Position numbers and translations under genes: made by a program. A stretch of DNA of 64,000 nucleotides from Palsa-1150 sp964531095 (GTDB lineage: Bacteria > Myxococcota_A > Polyangia > Polyangiales > Polyangiaceae), in assembly GCA_964531095.1 (NCBI GenBank), contig CAZHED010000030.1:6179-70178 (forward strand), read 5' to 3'. The stretch's first letter is position 1; each line of letters starts with the position of its first letter. This document shows positions 41,901 to 50,464 of this stretch, in pieces. The notes below the pieces were generated by a model. The model had not been told where the DNA came from. It saw only the letters and a program-made list of their open reading frames with translations, and ran no database searches.

Positions 41901-44345
41901 CTACTCGACCCGAAACGCTCCGAGTTCTTTCTGAAGTTGCTTGAGCCGTTCGGTCAGCGTGCGCATGACGTCGTCGAGCTGGCGCGCGTGCTCCACCCCG
42001 CCTTGCGCCGCCCCTTCAAACACGCCGAGCGCACCTTGTATCCGATCGCGTTCCCGGCTCTGCGCTTCACTGGCCTGCGCGATCACTTGCAGCCGACTCG
42101 TCATGGCACGTACCGCAGCGGTCATCGCCCTGCTGTCTTGGCGCTGGGCCTCCGTAGAAGTTCGAACGTCGTCGCCGACCGAGCGTACTTTCTCGATGGC
42201 GAGCGCCACCTTTTGTTGGGCTGCCCTCTGCGCGGCAGCCGCCATCGATATTCGGTTGGTCGCTTCGTGCACCTCGGTCACCGCGGCGGTGACGAGGTCC
42301 ACGCGCAACGCTTGATCGCGGCTCGCCTCGGCGATCTGCTGCACGGTTTTCTCGGCTTGGCCCGCGCTCTCGATAATCGCTCGCAAGCGCGCTCCGGCTT
42401 CGCGAGAGCGCCGTTCGCCGGCTCCGACGGTCTCCTTGCCGGATTCGACCGCCTTCACCGCCAGCAGGATGTCGCCCTGCACGGACGCGATGAGGTCGGT
42501 GATCTGACTCGTGGAGGCGGTGGTCTCGGAAGCCATCGACCGAACCCGATCGGCCACCACGCCGAATCCAGTGCCGTGCTCACGCGCTTCCGACGAGATG
42601 ATGGACGCGTTGACGGCGAGCAGGCGGGTCGCGCCCGCGACCTCGTCGATCACGCGCACGACCTCACCGATGGCTTCCGACCGATGCGCGAGCCGCAAGA
42701 CGGCTTCGCCTACGGCGCCGAACCGCTCCTGGATCTCGCGAATCGAGCCGATGGTTTCGTCCACTGCGTCGCGCCCCGCCCGGGCTGCGGCGAGCGCCTC
42801 GTGAGCGAGCGCCTCGCCTTGTAGGGCGCTGCTGGCGACCTCCTGGATGGACTCGGTGAGGAGGCGCAGAGAACCGCTGGTCTTCTCGACGTTCTGAGTC
42901 AGTTGCAGGGTGCTCTGAGCCACCGCGCCCACCTGCTGTGCCATGTGGTCGCCTTCGATGGCTGCGCCGTCGATCGTCTCGGTCAGTGAGTGCACGCTGC
43001 CGGCGATGCGGCCTATCTGTCGATCGAGGCTGAGAATGGAGTCGATGGTCTCGGACGCTGTCTTCGAGAGACTTTGCACGCCGTCGCCGACGTGGCTGAT
43101 GGAATCGCGGATCTGCACGATGGCACCCGAGCTCCGCTGGACGGCCTGGCGCTGCTGGCGGCTGTCTCCGAGCATTTGCCCGCTCGCTTGACGCAGGCCC
43201 TGGGTCACCTCGGCGAGAGCGATGACCGTGCCTCCCAGCTGCGAGATGATCGTGTGGAGATGTCGGAGCATTCCGTCGATCGAGGCGATGAGCTCTACCA
43301 GCTCTCGGGGATACCAAGCTTTCGGCCGCTCTGGACGAGCGCGCAGGTCTCCCCGGCCGATCGAGTCGACCAGGCTCGACAGGCTTGTGACCGGTTGCGC
43401 GATCGCTTTTGCCAGGATCACGGCGGCGCCGAGTCCGAGCCCGAGCGCTCCCAGCGCAAAGCTGACCATCGTGAGCAGCGCCTTGATGGCGCGCTGGCGA
43501 ACGGCTGTTTGCGGCCAGGTCGTCGTAACCCACCACGTCACGACGCCCGCCGGCACCCGCGCCGCCGTCCCGCGCCGTAACTCGCCCGTCTCGCTCTCGC
43601 CAAAGCGCCGCTCGATCTCGCCGGCTGGCGCGTCGTAAAGCCGCACTTGGGAGAGGCTCTCGAGGGGGGTCACCCGATCGGACCCGGCCACGGCCACCAC
43701 CCGGCCAGAGCGATCGAGAACGACGCTGGTCAGACCCGGTGCGGCCTCGGTCACCCGTTCGAGCGCACGCTGCACCGGCTCGAGATCGATCCCCAGAGCG
43801 ACCAGACCCAAGCGATTCTCCGCGCCATCGACGACGGCCGCAGCGAAGCTCATGCCGGGACGTCCTGACAGGCGCGAGCGAACAAGCTCCGAGGAGAACG
43901 GCGCGCCGCTCTTGATGTCCTTCACCCACGCCCGGTCGCCATAAAACAGCCCCACCGCCGGCTTCGTGCCGCCCCCTGCGGGCTCGACCACCACGCCGCC
44001 CACCGAGTGCCCGTCCAAGTCGAGGATCATGGCGCCGTAGAGACCGGGAAAGACTTCGAGGTATTGCTTTGCGCGTGTGCCGCGCAGGTCCATGTCGAGC
44101 CTTCCCGATGCGCCGACTTCCCCCGCAAAGGTGCGGGTCACGTTCGCTTGCGCCTCGAGCAAGGAGCCGAGCTCTCGGGCGAGCGACGTGCTGGCGAGCA
44201 GGGTCTCGCGGTCCGCAAGGTCGCCTGCTGCCGCCGCCGCCGCGCGAGCTTGCGCAATTCCGAAGAGCACGACCGGAAGCGCTGCCAGAAGGCCGAGCGC
44301 GAGCAGGAGCTGCGTCCGCAGCGTCACCTTCGTTCCCGCAGTCAC
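41901..44345 (-). CDS. Methyl-accepting chemotaxis protein with a large sensor domain
   Basis: About 815 residues. A transmembrane helix (LLLALGLLAALPVVLFG) begins the protein, a periplasmic ~250-residue sensor of the dCache type follows, then a second helix (ALGALGLGLGAAVILAKAIA), HAMP and a long coiled coil. The signalling hairpin is VAGATRLLAVNASIISSEAR followed by GTGFGVVADRVRSMASE. It keeps the GFGVVADRVR core but departs from the usual LLALNAAIEAARAGE, so it may act in a diverged pathway, such as Frz-like or a non-flagellar system. The GTG at 44345 is chosen; an upstream GTG at 44399 also lies in frame. It ends near 41901 beside cassette A, though its sensor ligand is unknown. Confidence 0.85.
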   Translation of the reverse strand: MTAGTKVTLRTQLLLALGLLAALPVVLFGIAQARAAAAAAGDLADRETLLASTSLARELGSLLEAQANVTRTFAGEVGASGRLDMDLRGTRAKQYLEVFPGLYGAMILDLDGHSVGGVVVEPAGGGTKPAVGLFYGDRAWVKDIKSGAPFSSELVRSRLSGRPGMSFAAAVVDGAENRLGLVALGIDLEPVQRALERVTEAAPGLTSVVLDRSGRVVAVAGSDRVTPLESLSQVRLYDAPAGEIERRFGESETGELRRGTAARVPAGVVTWWVTTTWPQTAVRQRAIKALLTMVSFALGALGLGLGAAVILAKAIAQPVTSLSSLVDSIGRGDLRARPERPKAWYPRELVELIASIDGMLRHLHTIISQLGGTVIALAEVTQGLRQASGQMLGDSRQQRQAVQRSSGAIVQIRDSISHVGDGVQSLSKTASETIDSILSLDRQIGRIAGSVHSLTETIDGAAIEGDHMAQQVGAVAQSTLQLTQNVEKTSGSLRLLTESIQEVASSALQGEALAHEALAAARAGRDAVDETIGSIREIQERFGAVGEAVLRLAHRSEAIGEVVRVIDEVAGATRLLAVNASIISSEAREHGTGFGVVADRVRSMASETTASTSQITDLIASVQGDILLAVKAVESGKETVGAGERRSREAGARLRAIIESAGQAEKTVQQIAEASRDQALRVDLVTAAVTEVHEATNRISMAAAAQRAAQQKVALAIEKVRSVGDDVRTSTEAQRQDSRAMTAAVRAMTSRLQVIAQASEAQSRERDRIQGALGVFEGAAQGGVEHARQLDDVMRTLTERLKQLQKELGAFRVE

Positions 44346-44481
44346 GCGCGCGCTCCGTGTAAGGACCCCTCGCCGGAGAACCCCTCCATTGGCGCCCACG
44401 ATACACGGAAACGCATCCGTTCCGCGCGACTCGTTGGCAACGGTTGGGGCTTAAGCCCGCAAGACGCGCGCACTTGGCGCA

Positions 44482-44494
44482 TCGCCTAAGGCGA
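44482..44494 (-). terminator. Small hairpin after the CXXCH lipoprotein gene
   Basis: TCGCC-TAA-GGCGA forms a perfect 5-bp stem 39 bp beyond the stop at 44533 in the transcribed direction. No T-run; weak evidence. Confidence 0.3.
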
Positions 44495-44532
44495 GACGCA
44501 TCGCCCTCCCGCGAAGGGCCGGATCCCCCCAG

Positions 44533-45618
44533 TCAGGGTAGATGGACCGCCGTGGTCGTGCACCCGGCTCCGGTGCAATGGCACGAGCTGCATCCGCCGT
44601 TCGTCACCGCCGAGATCATCAGCGAGTTGTTCGTGGCGTTTCGGGCGCCCGCATGGCCCGGCCCCGCGAGCGGGCTTCCATTCGCGTGAAACGTACCGTT
44701 GGCGGCCGAGCGCGCCGTGTACGCCTTCCCGCTTTTGTCGAGGACGCGAATTTCGGCTCCCGACACGGGGTTGCCGGCCGCGTCGTAAATAGTGCCGCCG
44801 AAGACGAAGGACGGAGCGTCGTCGCCGCCGCCGTTGCCTCCGTGACACTGCATGCAATTCCGACCCGCGTTGTGCGCGTTCGAGCCCACTTGGGCCACGA
44901 AGGCCGGCTGTCCGGCGAACACGTCGACTACGGCGAGCGCGGGTCCCGAATCGCTCGCGACCACCCCGGCATCGGTGGAACATGAGCCACTCGCGTAGCC
45001 ACCGTTGATCCAGTTCTGGAGTGCCGTGATCTCGGCCGCCGTGGCGGGTAGGTTGAGCGCAGCGGGCGGCATCGGCGAGGTGGTGTTCTGCATGCGCGCG
45101 AGCGATAGCTGAGCCTCGTTCTTCGTCGGGTCCTCTTTCGCCTTCGCCATCAGATCCGTGGTGGTCACGAGACCGCTCAACGAGCCGTTGATGGGTGGGT
45201 CGGCGTGGCAGCTCGTGCACTTCGCGGCAAGGAGCGTCGCGACGTCGCAGGGAATTCCAGCGCCTGGGACGGCCGCTTGGCCGCCCGAGGAGGACGTCCC
45301 TCCCGAGGAGCTGGAGGAGGAGCCCGAAGAGCTGGACGATGAACCTCCCCCCACCGCCACCGGTCCTGAAGACGAGCCTCCGCTCGAGCCGGACGACGAG
45401 GATCCACCCGGGGAGGGGTCCATCGCAGGCGCCGCTCCGCCGCTGGACGACGAGGACTCCTGCGCAGGACCCCCCGACGAACCTCCCGACTGGATGACCG
45501 GAGCCCCCATCGGCGTCCAAACCCCCAGGTTACCCGAGCCCGAACTTGCGGATCCACTGCACGATGCAACGGCGGCCAGAGGGAGCAGCGATGCGAACAA
45601 ACCGGCAACCTTCATCAT
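44533..45618 (-). CDS. Three-CXXCH lipoprotein with Ser/Gly linker
   Basis: 361 residues from the ATG at 45618, preceded by GGGAGG at good spacing. Signal MMKVAGLFASLLPLAAVASC with lipobox. A Ser/Gly-rich linker follows to residue ~125. Three CXXCH motifs are visible: CTSCHADPP, CMQCHGGNGG near the middle and CSSCHCTGAGC close to the C-terminus, suggesting three c-type hemes. GGTIYDAAGNPVSGAEIRVL resembles a carboxypeptidase-regulatory/Cna-B-like fold. It lies downstream of the trxB operon on the same strand, separated by 154 bp. Likely an outer-membrane or periplasmic electron carrier. Confidence 0.8.
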   Translation of the reverse strand: MMKVAGLFASLLPLAAVASCSGSASSGSGNLGVWTPMGAPVIQSGGSSGGPAQESSSSSGGAAPAMDPSPGGSSSSGSSGGSSSGPVAVGGGSSSSSSGSSSSSSGGTSSSGGQAAVPGAGIPCDVATLLAAKCTSCHADPPINGSLSGLVTTTDLMAKAKEDPTKNEAQLSLARMQNTTSPMPPAALNLPATAAEITALQNWINGGYASGSCSTDAGVVASDSGPALAVVDVFAGQPAFVAQVGSNAHNAGRNCMQCHGGNGGGDDAPSFVFGGTIYDAAGNPVSGAEIRVLDKSGKAYTARSAANGTFHANGSPLAGPGHAGARNATNNSLMISAVTNGGCSSCHCTGAGCTTTAVHLP

Positions 45619-45718
45619 AAGGAACCTCCCGAACGCGGGCTCCCTATCCACGAAGCGTGCCGGAACTTAAGTCCTCGTTACTCCTTCGAAATGCAGCCGA
45701 CCGGCAGACCGCCAAGCA

Positions 45719-45733
45719 TGATCGAATCGATCA
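45719..45733. promoter_or_regulatory. Perfect 15-bp inverted repeat in front of the multiheme lipoprotein gene
   Basis: TGATCGA-A-TCGATCA is perfectly palindromic. It lies between the trxB stop (45773) and the lipoprotein start (45618). It could be an operator for the lipoprotein gene or a structural end of the trx operon transcript; only one copy is seen here. Confidence 0.35.
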
Positions 45734-45772
45734 GGGTGATCGTGGGAGCGGCGAGAAGACGGGACGTGCCAG

Positions 45773-46729
45773 TCAGTGCGCGCCGTTCGACCCGAGCCAC
45801 CGCTCGGCTTCCAGCGCCGCCATGCAGCCGGTTCCTGCCGCCGTGACCGCCTGCCGGTAGACGAAGTCCTGCACATCGCCAGCCGCGAACACCCCAGGAA
45901 CGCTGGTCGCGGTGGTTCCGGGCTTCGTGCGGATGTAGCCGTTCGAGTGAAGCTCCAGTTGGCCCGCGAAGAGATCCGTGTTCGGCGTGTGTCCGATGGC
46001 CACGAACAACCCCGTGACCGGAACGACCGAGCGCTCGTTCGTCTTGATGTTCTTCAGCCGGGCTGCCGTCACCTCTCCCTTGGACACGTCGAGCACCTCG
46101 TCGACCACCGAGTCGTAGATCGGCTTGATCTTCGGGTTGTCGATCACGCGCGATTGCATCGCTTTGCTCGCTCGAAACGACTCGCGCCGGTGCACCAGGG
46201 TCACGCTCCGGCACAAACCCGAGAGGTACATCGCCTCTTCCATCGCCGTGTCGCCGCCGCCGACCACCATCACGTCTTGCCCTCGAAAGAAGGCTCCGTC
46301 GCACACCGCGCACGCCGATACCCCACGTCCTTTGAGGGCGTGCTCGCTCTCGATGTCCAGCCACTTGGCTTGCGCTCCCGTGGCGATGATGAGTGTTTCG
46401 GCCTGGTGCTCGACGTGGTCGTCCCCGGCCCAAACGCGGAACGGGCGGGCGGAGAGGTCCACTTTGCCGACGTCTTCTCCGACGATTTCGCAGCCCTGAC
46501 GCTCCGACTGCTCGCGGAACGCCTGCATCAGCTGCGGCCCGGCGATCTTCTCGGGAAATCCCGGATAATTCTCGACGTCGTTGGTGATCATCAGCTGACC
46601 ACCCGGTATGCCTCCCCGCGCGACTCCCTCGAACAACAAGGGCCGCAAGTTGGCCCGCGCGGCGTAGACGCCCGCGGTGTGGCCAGCCGGACCGGAACCA
46701 ATGATGATCACCTTGCGCGGTTTGCTCAT
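45773..46729 (-). CDS. trxB: Thioredoxin reductase
   Basis: 318 residues. NADPH-dependent flavoprotein that reduces thioredoxin in the cytoplasm. FAD motif IIIGSGPAGHTAGVYAARA at the N-terminus, the NADPH motif VMVVGGGDTAMEEAMYL in the middle and the redox-active CAVC (Cys140 and Cys143, where CATC is more usual) are present. The C-terminal GVFAAGDVQDFVYRQAVTAA is diagnostic. It is the last gene of the minus-strand thiol operon after dsbD, the alpha-like protein and the TlpA-like lipoprotein, so it would feed electrons through thioredoxin to DsbD. Confidence 0.95.
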   Translation of the reverse strand: MSKPRKVIIIGSGPAGHTAGVYAARANLRPLLFEGVARGGIPGGQLMITNDVENYPGFPEKIAGPQLMQAFREQSERQGCEIVGEDVGKVDLSARPFRVWAGDDHVEHQAETLIIATGAQAKWLDIESEHALKGRGVSACAVCDGAFFRGQDVMVVGGGDTAMEEAMYLSGLCRSVTLVHRRESFRASKAMQSRVIDNPKIKPIYDSVVDEVLDVSKGEVTAARLKNIKTNERSVVPVTGLFVAIGHTPNTDLFAGQLELHSNGYIRTKPGTTATSVPGVFAAGDVQDFVYRQAVTAAGTGCMAALEAERWLGSNGAH

Positions 46730-46813
46730 GCGCTGCTTTCCCGGGAAAAATGGATCGTCCGGCCCTGAGAACGGGCGCTTGGTCCGCGAGACTAGCTCGC
46801 CCCTCGGCCCTTT

Positions 46814-47371
46814 CTACAAGAGGCTCTTCACTTCGCGCTCGATCTCGGTCTCTTCGCCGTCGTGGTAGCCCAAGTGGACGAAGCGCACCGTCCCTTTGCG
46901 GTCGACGACGAACGTCGTCGGCATGCTCTTGGGCTGCCACTTCGACGCGATCGACTTGTTCTCGTCCCAGATGAGCGGAAACTGCGCGCCGAGCTCGGAC
47001 GCGAACGACGGAATGCCCGCCTTGTCGTCGTCCTCCGAGATGCCGACGATCTCGAGACCGTTGTCCTTGTACTTGACGTTCAGCTCCTCGAGCTTCGGGA
47101 ACGACTTCTTGCAGGGCTCGCACCACGTCGCCCAGAAGTCGACGATGGCGACCTTCCCCGCGAGCGACTTCAGTGACACCGTGCCGTCGCCGGCGACCGT
47201 CTTTCGAGAAAAGTCCGGACCCTTGTTGCCCAGAAGGGGGTGAGCGGCGTCGTCAGGACTCTTGGCGCCCTCAGCCCCGGCTTCCCCGGCGCCGCAGCCG
47301 GACACGACGGCCAGACCGGCCGCGAGAGCGACAGACCGTGCGGCGGAACGAATCGCGAGACGTCTATGCAT
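46814..47371 (-). CDS. TlpA/ResA-like thioredoxin-fold lipoprotein
   Basis: 185 residues from the ATG at 47371. Signal with lipobox (VVSGC, Cys26). The thioredoxin-like domain is VAIVDFWATWCEPCKKSFPK with the WCEPC active site at residues 83-87, a following KPMSMPTTFVV-type cis-Pro segment (WQPKSMPTTFVVDRKGTVRF). This is the TlpA/ResA/CcmG group, which reduces apocytochrome c or other periplasmic thiols. It is 17 bp from the alpha-like gene and 84 bp from trxB. A likely partner of the DsbD-like protein upstream. Confidence 0.9.
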   Translation of the reverse strand: MHRRLAIRSAARSVALAAGLAVVSGCGAGEAGAEGAKSPDDAAHPLLGNKGPDFSRKTVAGDGTVSLKSLAGKVAIVDFWATWCEPCKKSFPKLEELNVKYKDNGLEIVGISEDDDKAGIPSFASELGAQFPLIWDENKSIASKWQPKSMPTTFVVDRKGTVRFVHLGYHDGEETEIEREVKSLL

Positions 47372-47388
47372 GGGAAGATCCTTTCCGA

Positions 47389-47715
47389 CTACTGAACCGT
47401 GATGTCTTTGGCGAACGGCATGCACTGGGGACCGTCGCAGACCGCCCCCTTGAGCTTCGCCGTTCCCTGCGGGACCCCTGTGATCTTCGCCGACGTTTCG
47501 GTGAGCGAAAACTTCGACTTGTCGATCGTCTTATCGCCCACGACGACCCTCCACGGATAGTCCTTGTTGACGTGCCAGTGACCTTTGGTGGTCACCGTGA
47601 TCTCGCCCTTGGCCGTACTGACGTCGAATTGCTCGTCCGCCGAGGCGAGGCGCATGCCGAGGACAATCGAGGTTGCTGCAAGGACTGAAAACAAGAGAGG
47701 GAGCTTTCGCGTCAT
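47389..47715 (-). CDS. Small periplasmic protein resembling the DsbD alpha domain
   Basis: 108 residues. Signal MTRKLPLLFSVLAATSIVLG with cleavage near ASA. The mature part is beta-rich (EITVTTKGHWHVNKDYPWRV) and carries two Cys close together, CDGPQCMPF, near the C-terminus. This matches the placement of the Cys pair in the N-terminal alpha domain of DsbD (typical context GFCYPP). As the DsbD-like protein encoded 117 bp upstream has no alpha domain, this protein may supply it in trans. Homology inferred from position and pattern only. Confidence 0.65.
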   Translation of the reverse strand: MTRKLPLLFSVLAATSIVLGMRLASADEQFDVSTAKGEITVTTKGHWHVNKDYPWRVVVGDKTIDKSKFSLTETSAKITGVPQGTAKLKGAVCDGPQCMPFAKDITVQ

Positions 47716-47832
47716 GGTGATATTTCTCCGCTAGCGTCGTGATTAATTATGTGCGCCGAGACGGTGAAGGGCCAGTGCCTTCTCCTCGAGCCGCCTTCGT
47801 GTTCAAAAGATTTGCGACTGCGGGTGCGCACA

Positions 47833-49158
47833 CTAGTCGACCGAACGCAGGGCGGCGGCGAAGCGCTCCGGAGGAACGAACTCGACGAATCGAGCGCGCT
47901 CCTCACCGTGGCTATCGAGGAGAACGACGGTCGGTAGCCCGACGACCCGGTACCTGTCTTTCACGACGTTGGTCTCGAGGTTGTCGTCGTCGGTGGCGTC
48001 GACGTTGATCGCAACGAAGCGGGCGGCCTCGGAGCGAACGGCCGGATCCGCGAAGGTGCGGGCCCGGAGCTCGTTGCAGGCACCGCACCAGGCTGCGCCG
48101 AAGTCGACGATCATCGGACGCCGCTGCGTCTCGGCGAGCTTGCGACCCTCGGTCTCCGAAGACACCCACTGGAGCTCTCCGCGAGGCAGCTGCATCCACG
48201 CGACGAGCGCGAAACCGCCTGCGATCGCCAGGGGAATGGAGATGAGCTTGAACGGCTTCGAGAGCTCTCGTCGCTTCGCGTTCCTGCGCTCGGACCGAAC
48301 GTGCAGCCAGGCGAACGCGAGACCGACCGCGAGCATCGCCGCCGCAACCTCCGCAAACCAGGTCTCGCTCCTCGCGACGTGCTGAAGAGGAGGAACCGCC
48401 GTTCGCAGGAAGTAGAGCGCGACGATGGCGAGCACGACGCCGAAGAACCATTTCACGCCGAGCATCCACGCGCCGCCCTTGGGCAAGCTGACCGCGAAGG
48501 TTCCGACCAAGAAGAAAGGGACCCCGAGTCCGAGGGCGAACGTGAACATGACGCCGGTTCCGAGCACCAGCCGGTGCGACGCGGCAATCCAGATGAGGAT
48601 CCCTCCCAGGACGGGGCCGGTGCACGGCGCGGCCACGAGAGCGCTCACGAGGCCCAGAACGAACGCTCCCGCGAACCCGATTCCCCCCACGGTGGCCAAC
48701 CGGTTGGTCATGCTCGAGGGCAACGCGAGCTCGAATGCGCCGAACATCGACGCCGAGAGCGCCAAAAAGACCATGGACACAAAGCCGACCACCCACTTGT
48801 TCGAGAGCGCCGACCCGAATAGCGCGCCCGAGAGGGCGGCACCCAAGCCGAGGGCCGTGAACATCACGGCGATGCCGAGCACGAACACACTCGAGAGCGC
48901 AGCCGCTTGCCCGCGGCTCTTCGCCGTTCGCGCGCCGAACACGCTCACGGTGATCGCGATCATGGGGTAAACGCACGGGGTCAGGCTCACGAGCAAGCCG
49001 CCCACGAAGGCGGCGAGCACCGCGAAGAACGGGCCCCGCGCGATGGCCTGCTCGAATGCGCTGGCGGGAGCCCCCGCATCGGCCAGCGCCAGCGACGGCG
49101 CCGCGAGGGCGGACAGGACGACGAGCGTGAATACCGAGGCAATGCTTCTGCGCGTCAT
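47833..49158 (-). CDS. dsbD: DsbD-like transmembrane thiol reductase lacking the alpha domain
   Basis: 441 residues. Signal or first helix, then about eight transmembrane segments with the two redox Cys of the DsbD/CcdA core: SLTPCVYPMIAI (Cys62) and AAPCTGPVLGG. The C-terminal ~115 residues form a thioredoxin-like gamma domain with WCGAC and VGLPTVVLLD. This protein moves electrons from cytoplasmic thioredoxin across the inner membrane. The usual N-terminal alpha domain is missing, but a separate small gene next door may replace it. It is first in the operon that ends with trxB. Confidence 0.9.
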   Translation of the reverse strand: MTRRSIASVFTLVVLSALAAPSLALADAGAPASAFEQAIARGPFFAVLAAFVGGLLVSLTPCVYPMIAITVSVFGARTAKSRGQAAALSSVFVLGIAVMFTALGLGAALSGALFGSALSNKWVVGFVSMVFLALSASMFGAFELALPSSMTNRLATVGGIGFAGAFVLGLVSALVAAPCTGPVLGGILIWIAASHRLVLGTGVMFTFALGLGVPFFLVGTFAVSLPKGGAWMLGVKWFFGVVLAIVALYFLRTAVPPLQHVARSETWFAEVAAAMLAVGLAFAWLHVRSERRNAKRRELSKPFKLISIPLAIAGGFALVAWMQLPRGELQWVSSETEGRKLAETQRRPMIVDFGAAWCGACNELRARTFADPAVRSEAARFVAINVDATDDDNLETNVVKDRYRVVGLPTVVLLDSHGEERARFVEFVPPERFAAALRSVD

Positions 49159-49246
49159 GGTTGTTTCCTAGGGCAATCCGCAAGCCACCGTGATTTGGGG
49201 GCCAATTCGACGTGAGCGCCAAATTGTAAGACGAAACGCCGCGAGT

Positions 49247-49891
49247 TCAATTGTTCGGGGCGCCGCAGGCGACCCAGGTCGTGACCATCGTGATCTCTTG
49301 CGGGGTCAGCGCCGCAGTGCCTGTTACGACTCCGGCAAGAGGCATCTGCGGGCCGCAGTTCGATCCCGAAACGTTGCAAACGAGCCCGCTCTTGGTGGGG
49401 TCTGTGTTCCCGGGCAAGACGTAAGGCAAAGCCTGCGGCGCATTCTGCATGACATAAGTGCTGAGCGTCTTGTAGGTCGCGCTGGGGTCCGAAGTCATTT
49501 TAGGGCCCTGAAGGCCGCCGTGGCAACTCGTGGCCTCCGCGCACTTCCACGCGCCGGTGGCGGTGGTACTGGGGAAGATCTGGGTCGCCCAGCTCACCGC
49601 GCAGGCGCCGGAGCCGGCGTCGGCGGGACCGGCGTCCATCCGCCCACCGCTCGAGCTGCTGCTCCCTTGAGCTCCGCTGCTGCCGGAGACGGCGCCGCTG
49701 CTTCCGCTGCTATTCCCGCTCCCGCCGCTGCTGGCGCCGCTGGCGGACGCCCTCGGAGACGGCAGGTTTTTTCCGACAAGGCCGCCGGGCGGCCCGTAAT
49801 AAGTGACGTCGGTCGACGAGCACGCCCAGCCGACCGCGCCCAACGCGCAGAGCGCCGGTACGCGCCGCTGTACGACTCCTCGAAGATCCAT
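49247..49891 (-). CDS. Lipoprotein with CX5CH motif and Ser/Gly linker
   Basis: 214 residues from the ATG at 49891. A basic start, hydrophobic segment and lipobox-like WACSS, then a Ser/Gly linker. Later CAEATSCHGGLQGPKMTSDP contains C-5-C-H. Further Cys (SGLVCNVSGSNCG, WVACGAPNN) suggest a compact Cys-rich domain. No family recognised, but it resembles the cytochrome-like lipoproteins of this region in linker style and Cys-His pattern. A longer frame to 50014 adds a leader with no signal. It lies between the thiol operon and cassette B, divergent from the latter. Confidence 0.65.
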   Translation of the reverse strand: MDLRGVVQRRVPALCALGAVGWACSSTDVTYYGPPGGLVGKNLPSPRASASGASSGGSGNSSGSSGAVSGSSGAQGSSSSSGGRMDAGPADAGSGACAVSWATQIFPSTTATGAWKCAEATSCHGGLQGPKMTSDPSATYKTLSTYVMQNAPQALPYVLPGNTDPTKSGLVCNVSGSNCGPQMPLAGVVTGTAALTPQEITMVTTWVACGAPNN

Positions 49892-50224
49892 GGCGCTCGC
49901 GCAAAGCTTAGAACGTGCCGCGTCGAAATCCCACTCGGAAGGGCGATGGCGGCCAATACGGAAGGAATGGCGCATCTCGCCGATCAAGGTGTTCGCCGTG
50001 ATCTGGAAAGTCACGGTTCCGCTCGCAGCGCCAATGGCACAAGCGCACGACGCTTAGAACATGCCACCGAAACGAATCCCGGATTGAGCGCCCGAGTGGC
50101 AGGCAGAAAATTACAATGATCGAACGGATCACCCGTGATCGGGCAATGCACGGTTCCGATGTCGTCGCGTCCCGCAAAAGCCGCTGCTTCAGGCTGGCCA
50201 GCGGCGTGCTATTGATCACCCCCC
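49892..50224. other. 333-bp divergent promoter region before cassette B
   Basis: The region separates the divergent lipoprotein (start 49891) and the DUF4266 gene (start 50225). I see no convincing gene; a 103-codon minus-strand frame (49908-50219) shows no motif. It contains a perfect GATCAC-CC-GTGATC inverted repeat (see next entry). Confidence 0.5.
50127..50140. promoter_or_regulatory. Perfect GATCAC-CC-GTGATC inverted repeat upstream of cassette B
   Basis: A perfect 6+6 inverted repeat with a 2-bp spacer, 85 bp upstream of the DUF4266 start. Could be a regulator binding site; cassette A was not seen to have the same site in its 41740-41900 gap. Confidence 0.3.
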
Positions 50225-50455
50225 ATGAGGAGTGTCGCAGGAGTTCGTCTAGTCACGCAGCTAGTCGCGGCAGCCCTGGCGGTCGCCTCGGTCACGGGGT
50301 GCGAGCATGTGGCGCCGTACCAACGCGGCTTGCTCGCGCACCCGACGATGACCGTCGACGACGTGTCCACCGGCATGGAGGAGCACGTCCGCGCGGTGTC
50401 GGAGGGCGCATCGGGCGGACTTAGTGGCGGCGGGGGCGGCTGCGGGTGTAACTAG
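50225..50455 (+). CDS. DUF4266 lipoprotein (cassette B)
   Basis: 76 residues. A signal with lipobox (VASVTGC), the DUF4266 core VAPYQRGLLAHPTM, then a linker and Gly-rich C-terminus ending GGGGCGCN. The same elements occur in the paralogue at 40724. Start ATG at 50225; the next gene starts 9 bp after its stop, so the pair is co-translated. The C-terminal CGC is the shared feature most likely to be functional, either as a metal site or a modification site. Confidence 0.85.
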   Translation: MRSVAGVRLVTQLVAAALAVASVTGCEHVAPYQRGLLAHPTMTVDDVSTGMEEHVRAVSEGASGGLSGGGGGCGCN

Positions 50456-50464
50456 CGGCCCTCC

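Noticed and set aside
49908..50219. 103-codon minus-strand frame in the cassette B promoter region
   Set aside because: No signal, no domain and no ribosome-binding site; it lies in a divergent promoter region.
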